Origin: Methanothrix sp.
GTDB taxonomy: Archaea > Halobacteriota > Methanosarcinia > Methanotrichales > Methanotrichaceae
Direction: 5' to 3'
Length of the DNA stretch: 11,013 nucleotides
Assembly (NCBI GenBank): GCA_028688175.1
Contig: JAQTYS010000074.1
Coordinates: 1-11,013, forward strand
In this document: one piece after another, positions 5,866 through 11,013 of the stretch
How positions within the stretch are numbered: position 1 is the first letter of the stretch
Layout: every line of letters begins with the position of its first letter
The notes under the pieces: generated by a model
What the model saw: only the letters and a program-made list of their open reading frames with translations
Database searches by the model: none
Told to the model about the DNA's origin: nothing
Position numbers and translations under genes: made by a program

Positions 5866-6465
5866 ATGAAAGAAGAATTCTACACCGAGAAGCGATGGCT
5901 CAACTGGATGAATAAGGTTAAGGACAGCAACTTCAAGCTTACCGAGGAGGATGATAAGAACTCTGGTGCCGTCTTCATCTATATCATGGATGATGTGGTG
6001 CTCTCCTGCCTTAAGGTAATAGCCCGGTGCGAGCGCACGGTTATATCACCCGAAGAGGCCCTGGCCGAGATTACGGCCATCAGATCGATCGTCTTTTCCG
6101 AGGCCGAATCTATGGGAGAAGATGCCGATTTGATGCTTGAATCCCTCAAGACATCCCTCGCCGCGGTATTTGTCTCCAGCCAGCGCTATATCATTGGAGT
6201 ATTTGATCGCGAAACCCCCCTGGATGAGATGGTGGCAAAGGCGGTAGCTGCCGAGAAAGAGGAGAACCTGGACGGTGCGTTTGATCTGCTAAGTCAGGTG
6301 GGAGCGAGAGTGATAGGTGGAGAGAGCCTTCCTGAGATTGGCGAGATACCTTACTGCATGACGGCTGAGCTCATGGATGGAATTGATGCCATATCTGCGG
6401 CAATGCTCGGTGATGATAGCTACAAAGATGATGATGGGTCAGAGGATACGGGTGGGGTCGACTAG
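5866..6465 (+). CDS. DUF2150 family protein
   Basis: About 199 residues, acidic and cytosolic, with no signal or membrane segment. I recognise the DUF2150 pattern of methanogens: EEFYTEKRWLNWMNKVKDSN at the start, FIYIMDDVVLSCLKVIARCE (around 40-59), a helix-rich centre (EALAEITAIRSIVFSEAE and LESLKTSLAAVFVSSQRYI) and a very acidic tail (DDSYKDDDGSEDTGG). The function is unknown. ATG 5866 is preferred over ATG 5854 because AGGATGAG lies 7 bases before it, while the earlier ATG has no room for a ribosome binding site. It is cotranscribed with cgi121, which suggests but does not show a link to tRNA modification. Its stop overlaps the map stop on the other strand. Confidence 0.8.
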   Translation: MKEEFYTEKRWLNWMNKVKDSNFKLTEEDDKNSGAVFIYIMDDVVLSCLKVIARCERTVISPEEALAEITAIRSIVFSEAESMGEDADLMLESLKTSLAAVFVSSQRYIIGVFDRETPLDEMVAKAVAAEKEENLDGAFDLLSQVGARVIGGESLPEIGEIPYCMTAELMDGIDAISAAMLGDDSYKDDDGSEDTGGVD

Positions 6466-7343
6466 ATCGATCTGGTTATTACCTCGCATCCCTTCTCGAG
6501 AACGATAACGGTGTGCTCGGCCTGGGAGACCAGGGCTCCTTCTACCTCCCAGAGCACGGGATATCTGTGCAAGCAGCCGGCGCGTAGTAGCTGCATGAGC
6601 GCATATTCCGCTCTCTCGGCTTGCAGCCAGCGTCTGGCAAAGGGAAGTGTCTTGTATTCTTCGGAAATCTCTTTTAAGAGCCTTCGAGCTGCTGGAAGGC
6701 GTACCGGTCGCATAGCGGAAAAACCATAGATCTCATTAATTTGGGCCTCACTGATCCTGCCCGAGCCGTTGGTGGCAAATGGCTCAATGGCAATGACATC
6801 TCCTTCCTTCAAGACTGTGCCTTTTTCCATAGCTTTATTGGGCACCGCAGGCTCGTCATGGGCCAGATATCTGGACAGACCGTGGCCTGTCAAATTATAC
6901 ACCGGCTTGTAGCCGTAGCCGGTTATGGCCTCTTCTATGACCTTGCCTATCTGGGCGGTGTCTGTACCCGGCCCAATTATCTCTAACGCTGCCTGCAGAG
7001 CGACATGAGAGGCTTCGACCAGTTTATCATGGCCGCTGAGGTCAATGGTTATGGCGGCATCTGCGATATAGCCGTCCACATGCACTCCCACATCCAGCTT
7101 GACCATATTCTCCCCAAAACGGGCGGTATCAAGGGGCGAAGGTGTGTAATGAGCTGCGTTTCTATCCAGAGATATGTTGCAGGGAAATGCGGGTTTTGCG
7201 CCTTTTGATCTGATTGCATCTTCCACAAAATTTGCCACATCCAGTAGCGATGCGCCCAATTCCACTCGCGGCCTTGCATTCGCCAGCACCTCAGAGAGGA
7301 TTTGCCCTGCCCTTCTGTACTTCTCCAAAATTTCAGTTTCCAT
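6462..7343 (-). CDS. map: Methionine aminopeptidase, type II
   Basis: Removes the initiator Met from nascent proteins in the cytosol using two metal ions. The 293 residues match archaeal type II enzymes. Metal ligands are visible: Asp84 and Asp95 in KLDVGVHVDGYIADAA, His154 in LTGHGLSRY, Glu187 in AIEPFA and Glu276 in SQAEHT. The active-site histidines His65 (NAAHYTP) and His162 (LAHDEPAVPN) are also present. The type II helical insert lies between Glu187 and Glu276 (about 210-262). ATG 7343 lies 10 bases after the stop of the Xaa-Pro peptidase gene, and the Shine-Dalgarno AGGTG overlaps that stop. It is the last gene of the L40e operon and ends in a shared CTAG with DUF2150. Confidence 0.95.
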   Translation of the reverse strand: METEILEKYRRAGQILSEVLANARPRVELGASLLDVANFVEDAIRSKGAKPAFPCNISLDRNAAHYTPSPLDTARFGENMVKLDVGVHVDGYIADAAITIDLSGHDKLVEASHVALQAALEIIGPGTDTAQIGKVIEEAITGYGYKPVYNLTGHGLSRYLAHDEPAVPNKAMEKGTVLKEGDVIAIEPFATNGSGRISEAQINEIYGFSAMRPVRLPAARRLLKEISEEYKTLPFARRWLQAERAEYALMQLLRAGCLHRYPVLWEVEGALVSQAEHTVIVLEKGCEVITRSI

Positions 7344-7353
7344 TGATAGACAC

Positions 7354-8499
7354 CTAAAGAACGAGCTTCTTCTCGAAATGAGTAAGGTTCTCGCAGCCTC
7401 TTTTCTTTACCACTACCATGTCCTCCATGCGCACGCCTCCGATATCGGGATAGTAAAGGCCGGGTTCCACGGTTACCACATGGTTGACCTCTAGAATCTC
7501 ACCTGCTTCGCCAAGCGAGGGTTTTTCATGCACATCCAGGCCAACGCCGTGCCCGGTGGAATGGGTAAAACCCTGTCCCTCAGTCTCCGGATATCCCTGA
7601 TCCCGGAAGACCTCTGATACCCGTGAATGAACCTCTTTGCCGCTGGCGCCCGCCCGGACTGCTCGAAGGCCCTCGGCCTGCGCCAGACAGACTGCCTCAT
7701 AGATCTCTTCTACCTCGAGTGCGGCTTCGCCTTTGAGAACCGTGCGCGTCATATCGGCAAAGTAGCGGCTGCTCTTGCTGCGCGGAAAGATATCTATGAC
7801 AATGGGTGCATTGGCGGCTAACGGTCCCGTCCCTCGCGCATGAGGATCAGCCGCCTGCAGGCCGCCGGCAATAATAGTATCCATCGTCTCGCAGCCATCC
7901 TCGAGCAGAGATATATCAATTGCACTGCGCACCTTTTCCGAGGTAAGAGGCATATCATCGTGATAAAGCAATTCCCCACGGGGCTCACAGCTGCCGATTA
8001 GATGAATCGCCTGGCGCATAGCTCTCTCGCAAGCCCTCTGGGTATCGGCAATGGCGTTTATTTCTTTTATCGTCTTTATCGCTCGAAAGCGTGATGCAGG
8101 GCTCTCCAGGACAGTAACAGCGAAATCCTGGATCAGATGCTGGTACAGGCCTGCTGGAAAGCGAAACGGCACTCCTAGATGTTTTATGCTGTGATCTTGC
8201 AAAAATTCCGCTAGCATCTGGCCATAAGCTTCTTCCCAATTTTCGCTACTCTTCAGCTTTTCTCGAATTTTATATTGTGAAGTGCTCAGACATTTGTCTG
8301 CTATGGACTCCTTCTCCGCCCTTCCCGTCTCCATGGAAGAGACGAGCAGTGTGGTCTTCTCCTGGGCAAGAGCAGCGAATCGGTCGCCTGCCAGGAAGTG
8401 AGTGAGATAATACATGTCGGCATCACAGATACTGTCGCCGACAAAGAGAAAACCGTCCAGATTATGCCGATCTAGAAATATCTGCATTGGAGTGGACAC
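7354..8499 (-). CDS. pepQ: M24 family Xaa-Pro dipeptidase/aminopeptidase
   Basis: Cytosolic metallopeptidase of the pita-bread fold that cleaves bonds before proline in short peptides. Of 381 residues, about 1-140 form the creatinase-like N-terminal domain (starting near NLDGFLFVGDS) and the rest the catalytic domain. The five metal ligands are present: Asp236 (VIDIF), Asp249 (YFADMTRT), His317 (STGHGVGLDVHE), Glu345 (TVEPGLYYP) and Glu359 (GVRMEDM). Dipeptidase versus aminopeptidase cannot be decided from sequence alone, so the symbol is tentative. The GTG start at 8499 lies 6 bases after the GGGP synthase stop, with AGGTAG overlapping that stop as Shine-Dalgarno; ATG 8487 is a weaker alternative. 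It sits next to its fold relative map in one operon. Confidence 0.88.
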   Translation of the reverse strand: MSTPMQIFLDRHNLDGFLFVGDSICDADMYYLTHFLAGDRFAALAQEKTTLLVSSMETGRAEKESIADKCLSTSQYKIREKLKSSENWEEAYGQMLAEFLQDHSIKHLGVPFRFPAGLYQHLIQDFAVTVLESPASRFRAIKTIKEINAIADTQRACERAMRQAIHLIGSCEPRGELLYHDDMPLTSEKVRSAIDISLLEDGCETMDTIIAGGLQAADPHARGTGPLAANAPIVIDIFPRSKSSRYFADMTRTVLKGEAALEVEEIYEAVCLAQAEGLRAVRAGASGKEVHSRVSEVFRDQGYPETEGQGFTHSTGHGVGLDVHEKPSLGEAGEILEVNHVVTVEPGLYYPDIGGVRMEDMVVVKKRGCENLTHFEKKLVL

Positions 8500-8505
8500 A
8501 AATAA

Positions 8506-9264
8506 CTACCTTTGAATGGATTTTGTCAGCTCAGAGACAAAAGAGGTGACATCTTGGCTCTTCTCCACGCCAGTTCCCGTAACAATCAGGTCTGCTCCGG
8601 CAGCTACCAGTTCGGCTGCTGCGCTGCTGCTGCGAATCCCGCCGCCTACTATTAGCAGGACGTCACCCAGGAGCTTCTTGACCAGAGATACCATGCCGAC
8701 CGGCACAGGAGAGTCTGCACCTGACCCGGCTTCGAGGTATACCAGTCTCATGCCCATGTATTTGGCAGACAGGGCATAAGCGGCAGCCAGTTCCGGCTTT
8801 CTTCGCGGTATCAGACGGGCATCGCCCACAAAGCCAACCGTCCCGCCCGGCTCAACTATGATATAGGCCATGGGTATGGGCTCAAGGCCATAACGCAAGA
8901 TCAAAGGCGCGCCAAGCGCCTGGTTTTCTACGATATAAGCCGGGGTGCGAGAGTTAAGCAGGCTCATAAAGAAGACTGCATCCGCATTTTCACATAGGCC
9001 TGCTACGCTACTGGGAAATAGAATTACGGGCAGATTCGTCTTCTCCTTGATCTCCCGCACGGTCTCATGAAGAAGAATTCCTGCCGCACCTACCGAGCCG
9101 CCTACCATGATGGCATCCGTGCCGCCTTTGGTGGCAGCCAGCGCCATAGCCCCTGCTCGCGCCGGACTCTGAGAATCCGGATCAATCAACGTGAGATGTC
9201 CGGCGCCGCGCTCTGCAACTGCGCCAGCCAGCAAGAGCTCGACTCTGCCTCTCTCAAGCATCAT
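8506..9264 (-). CDS. Geranylgeranylglyceryl phosphate synthase
   Basis: Joins sn-glycerol-1-phosphate and geranylgeranyl diphosphate, making the first ether bond of archaeal membrane lipids. It is a TIM-barrel enzyme of the PcrB/GGGPS family. The 252 residues fit. Motifs in order: HLTLIDPDSQ (23-32, the Asp binds Mg and diphosphate), DAIMVGGSVG (50-59), ILFPSS (81-86), IIVEPGGTVGFVGDA (135-149), YLEAGSGAD (176-184, substrate pocket), IVGGGIRS (205-212) and TGTGVE (229-234, phosphate-binding loops). The N-terminal ATG overlaps the L40e stop by one base (TAATG), so translation is probably coupled. It starts MMLERG; the second Met is an equally possible start. It is the second gene of the four-gene operon. 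Confidence 0.93.
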   Translation of the reverse strand: MMLERGRVELLLAGAVAERGAGHLTLIDPDSQSPARAGAMALAATKGGTDAIMVGGSVGAAGILLHETVREIKEKTNLPVILFPSSVAGLCENADAVFFMSLLNSRTPAYIVENQALGAPLILRYGLEPIPMAYIIVEPGGTVGFVGDARLIPRRKPELAAAYALSAKYMGMRLVYLEAGSGADSPVPVGMVSLVKKLLGDVLLIVGGGIRSSSAAAELVAAGADLIVTGTGVEKSQDVTSFVSELTKSIQR

Positions 9265-9413
9265 TAAGCGGTCTTATTTTCCTTGGACTTCATCCTCAGT
9301 CCTTTGTAGCCGCACTTGCGGCAGCGAGTCGCTCTTACAGGATTTCGTGCGTTGCAGCTCATGCATATCTTGAGATTCAAGATTCTCTTTTCAGCTTCTG
9401 GAAATCTAGCCAT
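9264..9413 (-). CDS. rpl40e: Large ribosomal subunit protein L40e (eL40)
   Basis: A 49-residue basic zinc-ribbon protein of the archaeal 50S subunit, corresponding to the ribosomal part of eukaryotic ubiquitin-L40. The sequence starts MARFPEAEKRILNLKICMSC and ends KGLRMKSKENKTA. Zinc ligands are Cys17, Cys20, Cys31 and Cys34 (CMSC and CRKC). ATG 9413 has AGGCGA 7 bases upstream. Its stop TAA and the next gene's ATG share one base. It leads the operon and lies 51 bases from the 3' end of the tRNA-Ser gene. It is easily missed because of its size. Confidence 0.95.
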   Translation of the reverse strand: MARFPEAEKRILNLKICMSCNARNPVRATRCRKCGYKGLRMKSKENKTA

Positions 9414-9447
9414 AACTTTATCGCCTTTTTCTGCTCGAATATGAAAC

Positions 9448-9456
9448 TTTCTATAA
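9448..9456 (-). promoter_or_regulatory. Possible TATA box of the L40e operon
   Basis: TTATAGAAA on the - strand, about 40 bases before the L40e ATG. It predicts a leader of roughly 13 bases that begins at the Shine-Dalgarno. It lies between the tRNA 3' end and the gene, so the operon may have its own promoter rather than depend on tRNA read-through. Confidence 0.4.
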
Positions 9457-9478
9457 TCAATTAGCGCCGGGGTTGGGA

Positions 9479-9511
9479 TTTTCCTGATAGAGCTATCGCG
9501 CTCACTATCAT
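9479..9511 (-). other. tRNA intron in the T loop (position 59/60)
   Basis: The T stem TTGGG/CCCAA forms the outer helix. TTCA (9517-9514) faces GGAA (9484-9481) as the central 4-base helix with one A-G mismatch. The bulges are AAA (9513-9511) and AAT (9480-9478). TGATAG/CTATCA is the intron helix. Cutting between the second and third bulge bases removes 33 bases and restores exactly the standard seven-base loop TTCAAAT, strong internal support for the boundaries. Confidence 0.8.
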
Positions 9512-9562
9512 TTTGAACCCAAGCGTCCCAGGAAGGGACAACAGGTCTCGAGCCTGCCGCGT

Positions 9563-9593
9563 ATGAACTTCTGCCGACGAAAGCCGACAGAAA
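9563..9593 (-). other. tRNA intron in the D arm (about position 21/22)
   Basis: The fold matches a bulge-helix-bulge. GGAC (9599-9596 region of the exon) pairs with GTTC (9568-9565) with one G-U. Three-base bulges AAT (9595-9593) and ATA (9564-9562) lie on opposite strands. The intron helix is 10 bp (9592-9583 with 9578-9569) with a TTTC loop. Cutting between the second and third bulge bases removes 31 bases. The exact cut could be shifted by a base or two; an alternative leaving TGC instead of ACGC would give a better D stem but breaks the bulge rule. Confidence 0.7.
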
Positions 9594-9642
9594 TTGTCCG
9601 CTCTGCCACCCCGGCCCTTACAATTCTCCGTCGGACCCATGC

Positions 9643-9650
9643 TTTATATC
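9643..9650. promoter_or_regulatory. TATA stretch between tRNA-Ser and malic enzyme, possibly used both ways
   Basis: TTTATATC on +, GATATAAA on -. On the - strand TATAAA lies about 28-30 bases before the tRNA 5' end. On the + strand it lies about 50 bases before the malic enzyme ATG, giving a leader of roughly 27 bases that contains the Shine-Dalgarno. No other good TATA candidate exists for either gene. Confidence 0.5.
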
Positions 9651-9688
9651 TGTTGCTCCTCCCTAGTTAGCCGCAGGATCCTAGAAAC

Positions 9689-9693
9689 AGGAG
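9689..9693 (+). promoter_or_regulatory. Ribosome binding site of the malic enzyme gene
   Basis: AGGAG, 5 bases before ATG 9699. It fixes the start. Confidence 0.6.
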
Positions 9694-9698
9694 TTGTT

Positions 9699-11013
9699 AT
9701 GTCTCTAAGAGATGATGCATTAGCATTTCATAAAGATGCCAAGGGCAAGATTGCCGTCCACAGCAAGGTCGCGTGCGCTACCGTGCGTGACCTCTCATTA
9801 GCTTATACTCCGGGCGTGGCCGAACCCTGTCGCGAGATCGAAAAGAATCCGGATGACGTTTACGAGTACACCGCTAAGGGCAATATCGTAGCCGTGGTAA
9901 CAGACGGAACTGCCGTCCTGGGCCTGGGCGATATTGGGTCTCTGGCATCTATACCGGTCATGGAAGGAAAAGCCATTCTGTTCAAGAACTTCGCGGGCAT
10001 AGATGCCTTTCCCATAGCTGTTGGCAGTAAGGACCCATCGGTCATCGTGGAGACAGTTGCCAGAATTGAGGGCGTCTTTGGCGGAATCAACCTGGAAGAC
10101 ATAAGTGCGCCACGCTGCTTTGAGGTTGAGGGGCGTCTCAAGAAGATCCTATCGATACCTGTATTTCATGATGATCAGCATGGCACCGCCGTGGTTGCCC
10201 TGGCGGCTCTTATTAATGCCCTCAAGGTAGTTGGCAAGACCTTCGACCAGGTGAAGGTTGCCGTAAGCGGAGCTGGCGCGGCCGGCATCGCAGTCACCAA
10301 ATTTCTCTACAGCTTTGGGGTAAAGGATGCCATACTCTGCGATAGCCGGGGAGTGATTCACCAGGGTAGGTCCGACCTCAATTCTGCCAAGCAGGAGATC
10401 GCCCGCATGACCAATCCCCGTAATGTTACTGGTAGTCTGGCCGATGCCATAAAAGGTGCAGACGTCTTCCTGGGCCTTTCTGTGGCAGGCATTGTGACTT
10501 CTGCCATGGTAAAGAGCATGGCGGCGGATGCCATAGTCTTTGCCATGGCCAATCCACTGCCCGAGATCATGCCAGACCTGGCCTTGCAGGCGGGAGCGCG
10601 GGTGGTGGCCACCGGTCGATCCGATTTCCCCAATCAGGTCAATAATGTGCTGGGCTTCCCTGGGATCTTTCGCGGGGCTCTGGATGTGCGGGCATCGGAC
10701 ATCAATGAGGCTATGAAGGTCGCAGCTTCGCAGGCCATTGCCGGACTGGTGGAGAGCGTATCCGAGGTGTGCATAATTCCTTCTCCCCTGGACAGAAGGG
10801 TAGTTCCTGCCGTGGCCGCGGCAGTAGCTCGCGCCGCCATAGAGACGGGCGTGGCGCGTGTTCCTCTGGATCCATCAGAGGTGGGAAGAAGGGCAGAGGC
10901 GATGGTCGCCAATCTGGGAAAATACGCCTGTCCTCCTTCCTACATTCTTACCTTCTTACGACTTCTTAGAACAGGTACAGGTTCCCCTGTCCTGTCCTGC
11001 TTTTTCCTTTTTT
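9699..11013 (+). CDS. NAD(P)-dependent malic enzyme, 3' end outside window
   Basis: Oxidatively decarboxylates malate to pyruvate and CO2 in the cytosol, linking C4 acids to pyruvate. ATG 9699 follows AGGAG. The frame is open for 438 codons to the window edge. Motifs: LAYTPGVAEPCREI (35-48, catalytic Tyr36), VVTDGTAVLGLGDIG (66-80), VMEGKAILFK (87-96, catalytic Lys91), VFHDDQHGTA (about 155-164, metal site), GAGAAGIA (about 190, NAD(P)-binding), AMANPLPEI and ATGRSDFPNQVNNVLGFPG. The conserved fold ends near residue 407 (MVANLGKY), about the usual length of the single-domain enzyme. After that the frame runs 30 more codons through pyrimidine-rich DNA (YACPPSYILTFLRLLRTG) and a terminator-like hairpin without a stop. 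The real end is therefore uncertain and a frameshift or lost stop near 10920 is possible. Cofactor preference cannot be read from sequence. Confidence 0.9.
   Translation, partial: MSLRDDALAFHKDAKGKIAVHSKVACATVRDLSLAYTPGVAEPCREIEKNPDDVYEYTAKGNIVAVVTDGTAVLGLGDIGSLASIPVMEGKAILFKNFAGIDAFPIAVGSKDPSVIVETVARIEGVFGGINLEDISAPRCFEVEGRLKKILSIPVFHDDQHGTAVVALAALINALKVVGKTFDQVKVAVSGAGAAGIAVTKFLYSFGVKDAILCDSRGVIHQGRSDLNSAKQEIARMTNPRNVTGSLADAIKGADVFLGLSVAGIVTSAMVKSMAADAIVFAMANPLPEIMPDLALQAGARVVATGRSDFPNQVNNVLGFPGIFRGALDVRASDINEAMKVAASQAIAGLVESVSEVCIIPSPLDRRVVPAVAAAVARAAIETGVARVPLDPSEVGRRAEAMVANLGKYACPPSYILTFLRLLRTGTGSPVLSCFFLF
10971..11013 (+). terminator. Terminator-like hairpin and T tract
   Basis: ACAGG-T-ACAGG (10971-10981) pairs with CCTGTCCTGT (10986-10995), a 10-bp stem with one bulged T and a TTCC loop. 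It is followed by CCTGCTTTTTCCTTTTTT to the window end. It looks like the end of the malic enzyme transcript although the reading frame passes through it. Confidence 0.5.

Larger units (their letters stand above)
9465..9615 (-). tRNA. tRNA-Ser(CGA) with two non-canonical introns
   Basis: The 151-base gene gives an 87-nt type II tRNA after removal of two introns. The acceptor stem GCCGGGG pairs fully with CCCCGGC (9472-9466), and the discriminator is G, as in tRNA-Ser. The A-box-like TGGCAGAGCGG follows. The anticodon arm GCAGG-CTCGAGA-CCTGT (9557-9541) has a 7-base loop with U33 and anticodon CGA (9550-9548), reading UCG serine codons. A long variable arm GTCCC-TTCCT-GGGAC (9539-9525) is the type II hallmark. 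The T stem TTGGG/CCCAA closes a loop that becomes TTCAAAT after splicing. CCA is not encoded. A TATA box lies about 30 bases upstream. The D stem is weak (G10-C25 and C11-G24 only, under the splice model used). An unspliceable pseudogene is possible but unlikely given the intact pairing. Confidence 0.9.

Noticed and set aside
9539..9599. GGACAA (9599-9594) complementary to TTGTCC (9541-9536), suggesting a different RNA fold
   Set aside because: It competes with the D-arm splice fold and with the variable arm. The complete tRNA model with acceptor, anticodon, variable and T arms explains far more pairs.
1..11013. CRISPR array, phage genes or a defence cluster
   Set aside because: I saw no regularly spaced repeats, cas genes, restriction-modification motifs or phage structural genes. 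Apart from the TnpB element the content is ordinary archaeal housekeeping.

Overview
The window looks like chromosomal DNA of a methanogenic archaeon, most likely a Methanosarcinales member such as Methanothrix (Methanosaeta). The evidence is a methanopterin-pathway enzyme (MptE), an archaeal membrane-lipid enzyme (GGGP synthase), archaeal ribosomal protein L40e, a KEOPS subunit next to a DUF2150 gene, archaeal TATA-type promoters and several leaderless starts. The genus is inference; the archaeal and methanogen assignment is well supported by gene content.

Layout. 1-90 is the 3' end of an unidentified gene. 139-783 (+) is thymidylate kinase, facing 939-1565 (-), the methanopterin pyrophosphokinase MptE. 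1641-2642 (-) is a large secreted lipoprotein of unknown function that seems to start at a CTG codon. 2737-3900 (-) is an IS1341-type element: a complete TnpB with intact RuvC and zinc-ribbon residues, no TnpA, and a right-end hairpin typical of its guide RNA. A decayed copy of the same right-end hairpin lies just upstream (3947-3966).

4171-5189 (+) is an archaeal coiled-coil protein gene preceded by a leader of about 130 nt that can form several strong and partly competing hairpins. 5338-6465 (+) is a two-gene unit, KEOPS Cgi121 and DUF2150. Its last stop overlaps the stop of the opposing operon in a CTAG.

9413 down to 6462 (-) is a tight four-gene operon: L40e, GGGP synthase, an M24 Xaa-Pro peptidase and type II methionine aminopeptidase. 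L40e and GGGP synthase are coupled by TAATG. Two of the products concern translation and nascent-protein processing, one general peptide turnover and one lipid backbone synthesis.

Upstream of the operon, 9615 down to 9465 (-) encodes tRNA-Ser(CGA) interrupted by two small introns, one in the D arm and one in the T loop. Both sit in bulge-helix-bulge folds and removing both leaves an 87-nt type II tRNA. This is the most striking observation in the window. The tRNA promoter shares its TATA stretch with the divergent malic enzyme gene (9699 to window end, +), whose reading frame runs without a stop into a terminator-like hairpin and T tract.
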